Shown here piece by piece: positions 58,791 to 64,000 of a stretch of DNA of 64,000 nt. The stretch lies in assembly GCA_023014335.1 (NCBI GenBank), contig JAECYW010000015.1, positions 868,001 to 932,000 on the forward strand, read 5' to 3'. A program made the position numbers and the translations under genes. The notes under the pieces were generated by a model that was given only the letters and a program-made list of their open reading frames with translations, searched no databases and was not told where the DNA came from. How positions within the stretch are numbered: the stretch's first letter is position 1; the number at the start of each line of letters is the position of its first letter. Source of the DNA: Galerina marginata. Its lineage: Eukaryota; Basidiomycota; Agaricomycetes; Agaricales; Galerinaceae.

Positions 58791-59165
58791 ATTGTGACAG
58801 GGGCGAGGCCGAAGGCACGGCCGGATTGCCGAAACTGTCATCATCTGAGGAGAAGATAATCGTCTCATCCGCCGCTTTTGTCCCGACGTCGGGTCAGGCA
58901 TTGATTTATAATTTCCCCGACATACCGGTACATCTTATACCCGAGTTCTAGCCTTGAATCAAGCCGTTGAATCTGAAAATTAGGGATACCCAAAGTTAGT
59001 TACTGATAATCGATAATCCACAGTCAGTGCTTACGATACCATATTCAAAGATCCTATCAAAACACAATTGCAGTCAATGATTAATGAACCCTCATATTCT
59101 CTTAGCTGCAATTAAAATACACTCAATCCGACTTTCCGACATTCTTCTTGCCCATCTCTGACCGC

Positions 59166-60691
59166 CTACTTACCAATCCACCCCCTGCCCTCCCAATCAG
59201 CAAGCGTATCTCGGGCAATCTCAGCAAGTGTCCGATACTTCAGTCCTAAAATCTTTTTTCCTTTCTCTGCGTTGTAGTCGAATAGGACCTGTCTTTGAAG
59301 GTCGGGCTTTCCGCGTGGGAGGATGGAAGACGTGTATAGTTCGGGGCGGAGAGTTGAGAGGAGGTCGCCTGGAAAGATCGGGATGGACCGTTAGGTAAAA
59401 GTATAAAGAGGTGAAAAGGACTTACGAGTATCTTGCCAGGTTGTGGTCCCTTCAGAATAGAACAAGCAAATCAACATCGGCCAGATTAGCAATGCCAGTT
59501 TGCTTACCTTCAGCTATAATTATCCTTTCACCACCTGCTGCATCTTTCTTCAAGCTTTCCACATGCGCGTCTGCGACGTCTCTAACGTCGGCGTACCCAT
59601 ATGTCATTCCGAGCACTGCGTCTGGTACGTCTTTGACTATGCTGTTGTACCATGTTAATAAGGAAAGGTTCAAGTCGGCGGGGGTTTTGAGGTCTTGGAG
59701 TGCGGGCTGGGGTGTGTGTGTCAATGCGGTCCCAGACGGAGTGGTGAGTGGACTTACACCGAGAACCTATGACGGAGAAAGAGGATCAGTGAAGTTGAAA
59801 GGAAATTATTACTTGCTTCGACTTACCAAAGGAGGGTTGATCATGACTAGATCCCATCCTATCTCAGTTTTGCGTTTCTTATAAAACTCCCAAGCAGCTA
59901 TCAGGTTCGAGATTCAGTCCTTATTCGTTCATTCACTGATCCACTCTTATGAGTGAATGGAAGGGGCACACACCTCGTTCTGCCAGCGTCTTGGAAGCGC
60001 GATACTTCACGACCTCCGAAGCAGCTTTTCCAACAGTGTTCACAGTCTCTATGTATTCGTCGCCCCAGTCATTTTCGGTGAAAGTGACAACAGGAAGGTG
60101 AGCGACAGTGCGTAGTATCGCACCCACTGAAGAGGTTACGATGATACGTTTTACGTTGGTTCTGAATAGAACGTGATAATGAACGAGAATCTATTAAGAA
60201 AAGGAAAAGAAAGGCGTACCCGAATTTCAAGGCGCTTTCTAGAATGCCCAAGGTGCCGTGCACGGCTGGTTTGATGTAATCTATTCAGAAACGGCTAGTC
60301 AAGTTGAAGTATGTGAAGAAGGTTTGATAATTTACCATCGGGATCACCAGTGGAAGAAATGAGCGGAGAGGCCATATGTTCAATCGCATCGACGCCCTCC
60401 ACCGCCTTGTCGAATGCACCGTCCTGTACATGGTCCAATAGGTTACCCAAACTGTTTGCTGGAGCACCGCTGGAGACCTACTTTTGTGATATCTTCAACA
60501 ATGACCCATTCGAATTTATCTCCATATGAACTGAATATTTCCTGCATGCGCTTCCCTTTCCCTTCCGATCGAACGGTCCCGCGGACGGCATATCCTTGCC
60601 CCAGGAGCGTGCGAACGACCCACAGCGCGATGAAGCCATTCGCACCCGTGACGAGGACGCGTTTGCCAGCTCCAGATTCAACCACTGGCAT
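59166..60691 (-). CDS. NAD(P)-dependent reductase, dihydroflavonol-reductase/Gre2-like
   Basis: Nine exons (60,691-60,482, 60,423-60,336, 60,280-60,220, 60,161-59,974, 59,897-59,827, 59,766-59,758, 59,706-59,508, 59,449-59,426, 59,368-59,166) give 350 residues, the usual family length. The cofactor site is VLVTGANGFIALWVV (13-27; the third Gly is Ala, as often in fungi). The catalytic set is Ser130/131 in IIVTSSVG and Tyr173-x3-Lys177 in KYRASK. Family landmarks HMASP, YIKPAVHGTLGIL, INPPLVLGP and YADVRDVADAHV are in order. These extended short-chain dehydrogenases reduce aldehydes or ketones in the cytosol; the substrate is unknown. Exon 6 is only 9 nt (VLG) between two good introns. No pathway neighbours are visible. 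Confidence 0.88.
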
Positions 60692-60769
60692 TGTCGGTTT
60701 GGGTATGTGCTTGAAAGTAGAAGATAAGAACGTTAGTCGCGAAGGGAATGAAGAGACGAAGGAACCCAC

Positions 60770-61860
60770 TTGTAATCTGCGAAGAGATAACGCGATCTTG
60801 TCTTCTCATGCTTTATATAAGGATATGGTTGGCGTCATCCTGTCAGTGAGGTGCTTTATAAAGCATTCGGACATCACACGACGGTGGGATACGTGCTAAC
60901 GACGATAAAATTATCGCGTTCACAATGCCGAAAACCTAGTATGCCCGCAGATTCGGACAGGGAATGTGTGGGTGGTGTCCTTTGGAAAAAGACTTGGCTT
61001 GACGACTGGACGAGGGTCTTTTGCTGTTGGTCGATTGTGAATAGCCAACAACTTGGGCGCAGTTCTGTTAAACAAGTAGAACAGCAACGAGACTCGACGA
61101 AGAGTAATACAGCTATTCTGGAGTCCGATAGTTACTCGGATAGTAAGCCCTTTTTCTGCCCAAGACGGTCTGGACTTTGGAGCGATGACGGTCAGTCCAG
61201 AGAGACTAAAAAATAAACTGATACTAGTAATTGACACTCACAAAGAAAATAACACAAACCAGATGAAAGCGGCCTTTCGAAGGTATTTTCAATGGAATCG
61301 CCCATAATACAAGAAGTATGCATGTCATCGTTGGGGTGAAAAGTTTTCTCTTTCCCGGTCCCGTCACGGTTAGCCCACTGGTGGCTGTGCGGCGGCATCA
61401 CCAGGTTTTCTCTCTTCCAGCAACTTCAACCATTAAATCTTCCTTCATACGAATTCTTACTCCTGGAGCGTCTACTGGTCGCGCAGCATCATTGCAACGA
61501 TATGTGACGCCGAAGTATTGACGGTCGAGAGGGCTTTCAGCCAACTTTCAATTTCCAAATCAACAACGTCGTCGTGGGCTGTCCAACCCAGTCATTCCAT
61601 CGACTACGGAGCGGTGATAATCGAGGAGCTGGATATATGTGATCCTATACAAGTACGCAGCCGAGAATAACCTTATTCATGACTCTTATCTATCAAAGCC
61701 TATTATTGTCGTTGCAGGGCACGGTTCTCGAATAGTCGTATGACCATCACACACAGCTTTCGTGACACCCAAAGTGCCGCGCCTTTCTCATGAATGGCGA
61801 ACAGCCAACCAGGTTCCAATATACTTTGACATATCTGGACCCCAACTACGGCCGTTGGAA
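60770..61860. other. Intergenic region between divergent genes
   Basis: Holds both promoters. Frames of 100-120 codons around 60,851-61,237 overlap on opposite strands and have no motifs, so I leave them out. Confidence 0.4.
60814..60820 (-). promoter_or_regulatory. TATA box of the reductase gene
   Basis: TTATATA on the minus strand, about 125 bp upstream of the chosen ATG; consistent with a short leader. Confidence 0.45.
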
Positions 61861-61867
61861 TGGTACT

Positions 61868-61873
61868 TATAAA
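61868..61873 (+). promoter_or_regulatory. TATA box of the AAA ATPase gene
   Basis: TATAAA 40 bp before the ATG at 61,913, within the distance expected for fungal core promoters. Confidence 0.5.
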
Positions 61874-61912
61874 GGCCCAATCTTGGCTTGACACTCCCAG
61901 TTACCTCCCTCT

Positions 61913-64000
61913 ATGCATCGTCGTCTGTCTAGCCTAGTAAAGAGCTCTGCATCGTCGTCATCCTCGTTTTCTCGGTCAGACGAGAAGACTATCGAGGATG
62001 ATCAGACGTCTAATGCACCCACCGTCGTCCGTGAAGAGTCTCTTCCTGTGGCTTCCACGAAGGTCAAGCGGGTCGACTATTATTACAGTCGATGGACCAA
62101 ATCATGGAAATATAGGGTATGTTTTCATAATTTGCGAACGTTCGAAGGTTATTGACTCGGTATAACAGAACACGAACTCCAAGGTTACGGTTGAAAGCCT
62201 TCCGATTATGAACGGTGGCAGCAACGATGCCTGGAAAGAGTTCAGCTTCGTGTAAGTTCTCGTTCAATCTTTCAATTCCATGGGACTTATAGTTCTGTTT
62301 ATGACTTGCAGAATTGTCCGTACCATACCTAGGCAAGAAAATGCCGAGCCCATCTTCAAGCTCGTCGTCAAGAGCGAGTATATCCTTAAAGCGTGCAAAG
62401 ACGTTATCCGGTCTTGGCCAGGGATTTCATGGAACTCTGACCCCCTCGAGGTAAAGTTGTCACCATCTCAAGGTCGTCGTTATTTACTCACCTTTTCCTT
62501 TCTTTCCAGTTGGACCCAGAAATCTTCGTCACCTTCTACCCCGACTTCGTCGAATACGCCGCAAACCTCCAAGCCAAGAAAAAGCGCACCGAAGAAGAGA
62601 CCAACACCCTCGCCTCCGTGAACCTTCTCACTTCTACCATCGCCTCGGACTACAGCGTCACCCTCGCCACCATCGACCGGCTCACCGCGCACGGCGAGAT
62701 CACCTTCGACCTGCTCTACGCCATCCTCGTCCCGCGGAGCCTCATCGTCACACGCTGCGCGATCACCGGCCTCCCGCGGCTGTTCAAGCTTGTGTCGTGG
62801 GTACGCACAGCCGTCGAGGGCAAACCCGTGTACCAGCTCAACCTGCAGAGCGTGGACCTTGTGGATAGGCCCATGACGCACAGCGTTGTGGTGGGCCGGG
62901 TGCAGACGACGGTGCACATCCAGGAAATGCGTGGAACGGTGAAAATTAATACGATGGATGCTTATCCGCTCAAGTTCCATGAGGACCCTGAGGGCTTGAA
63001 GGAGACAATTTTGAAGAGGGGTAAGAAGTGGGTCAGCTTGATTGGGGTGCATCATAAGCAATTCGACGGGATTGCTGCTCTTAAGGTCGAGGATAAATTG
63101 TTGAAGCACAACGTTCGTACTTTCCCTACAATCTTGGTACTGATAACTAACAATCCTTTCGTATGCAGGTTCGAAGCAGGATTATGGTAGACCGCGCGAC
63201 CTTCCGCCGCCTGAACGCCAACTACCGTCTCCCAGTCCCGGTGCCTCCCAAGATGAAAGACGCAAGCACCAATGTCAAGTTCAACCAGCGCTTCGCCCCC
63301 CCACCTCCACAGCTACAGTTTGATTCCTTCGGGCACCCGATTCCAAACAACATGCCACTTGTTCACGTTCAGAACCAGGGTATTTACCATCCCCTTTCGC
63401 ATTGTCAACTAAAAGTGATGCATCCTTGCTCGAACAGATCACTCAGTGCAGGTCCAGTCCAATGATGCCACCCCAGATGTGGAAATGACCGACAAGGAGC
63501 TGCTTCTCACGCCGACAGTCGTATTTGGGTTCAGTCTCGGCGACAAAGTTTGGTGTACGTCCATTCCCTCTTCCACATCCGGCCCTTCTGACAGTCTTCT
63601 TTCTTGATAGTGGAGTTCAACGTCGAGAAAATCGAAGACGTCGACTGGAACACCGAAGCTTTCTCCAACCTCGTCCTCCCAGGGGAACGCAAACACCTCT
63701 TGCAGTCCCTCGTCGAGGCGCACCACAAGGAGGTCGGGTTCGACGATTTCATCAAGGGCAAGGGCCACGGGCTCGTCGTCAACCTCTTCGGGCCGCCTGG
63801 GGTGGGCAAGACCTTTTCCGCGGAGGCGACCAGCGAGCATGTGCGCCGCCCGTTGTATGTGGTCGGCGGAGGCGATCTCGGGACGTCAGCGGAGGCGTTG
63901 GATGCAGCGCTCGAGCGCATTTTCGATGTGGCGACAGCGTGGAAGGCCATTGTGTTAATTGACGAGGCTGATGTGTTCCTTGAGCAGCGATCGCTGCACG
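61913..64000 (+). CDS. AAA+ ATPase with fungal N-terminal domain (partial)
   Basis: Exons 61,913-62,116, 62,169-62,251, 62,312-62,450, 62,510-63,112, 63,169-63,379, 63,438-63,554 and 63,611 onward give about 582 residues before the window ends. The Ser-rich start is followed by a ~300-residue region (YILKACKDVIRSWPGISWN, LVPRSLIVTRCAITGLPRLF, VDRATFRRLNANY) of the type found before AAA domains in many fungal proteins (DUF7025-like). Walker A is GPPGVGKT (513-520) and Walker B IVLIDEADVFLEQR with Asp570-Glu571. The arginine finger and C-terminal lid lie beyond the edge. Such proteins hydrolyse ATP to remodel partners; the role of this subfamily is not established. The donor of intron 4 is GTTCGT, less usual than the rest. 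Confidence 0.88.

Noticed and set aside
62480..63109. 209-codon ORF on the minus strand
   Set aside because: It is the exact antisense of the large exon of the AAA ATPase gene, open because of GC-rich codon third positions.

Overview
The window looks like genomic DNA of a mushroom-forming basidiomycete (Agaricomycetes). The supporting signs are genes broken by many 50-75 nt GT-AG introns with CTAAY-like branch sites, a WOPR (Gti1/Pac2) regulator, a DUF6533-type seven-helix protein, an orphan seven-helix protein of the kind common in agarics, and a DUF7025-like/AAA ATPase. I see no rRNA, tRNA or CRISPR array. Most long single-frame ORFs here are chance frames; the real genes had to be read by splicing.

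Layout. From 0.3 to 7.6 kb lies a decayed array of duplicated segments (family A), including paired ~130 bp units. From about 10.0 to 16.0 kb and again from 41.1 to 45.7 kb lie two diverged copies of an intron-rich, minus-strand gene region (family B), with extra partial copies at 13.3-14.4 kb and 39.7-40.3 kb. A MITE-like element sits at 16.85-17.56 kb and a dead hAT transposase at 18.6-19.3 kb. The WOPR regulator is at 21.36-22.50 kb, followed by a frameshifted ORF at 23.3-24.0 kb. A DUF6533-type membrane protein occupies 29.5-31.4 kb (minus). An inverted array of a CTCTCGGGT motif lies at 35.44-35.72 kb. A 315-residue protein with several SUMO-interaction-like motifs is at 37.25-38.31 kb (minus).

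The most interesting part is 47.5-51.6 kb. A complete five-exon tyrosine recombinase gene (minus) and a seven-exon gene for a SAP-like DNA-binding protein (plus) diverge from a spacer holding a 138 bp tandem repeat. Both genes can be spliced into intact frames. I infer a two-gene mobile element or a domesticated descendant, but its ends were not found.

The right end holds an orphan seven-helix membrane protein (54.6-55.7 kb), an 81-residue spliced small gene (56.0-56.3 kb), a nine-exon NAD(P)-dependent reductase (59.2-60.7 kb) and an AAA ATPase cut by the window edge (61.9-64.0 kb). All gene models are read by eye from splice signals; no search was run.
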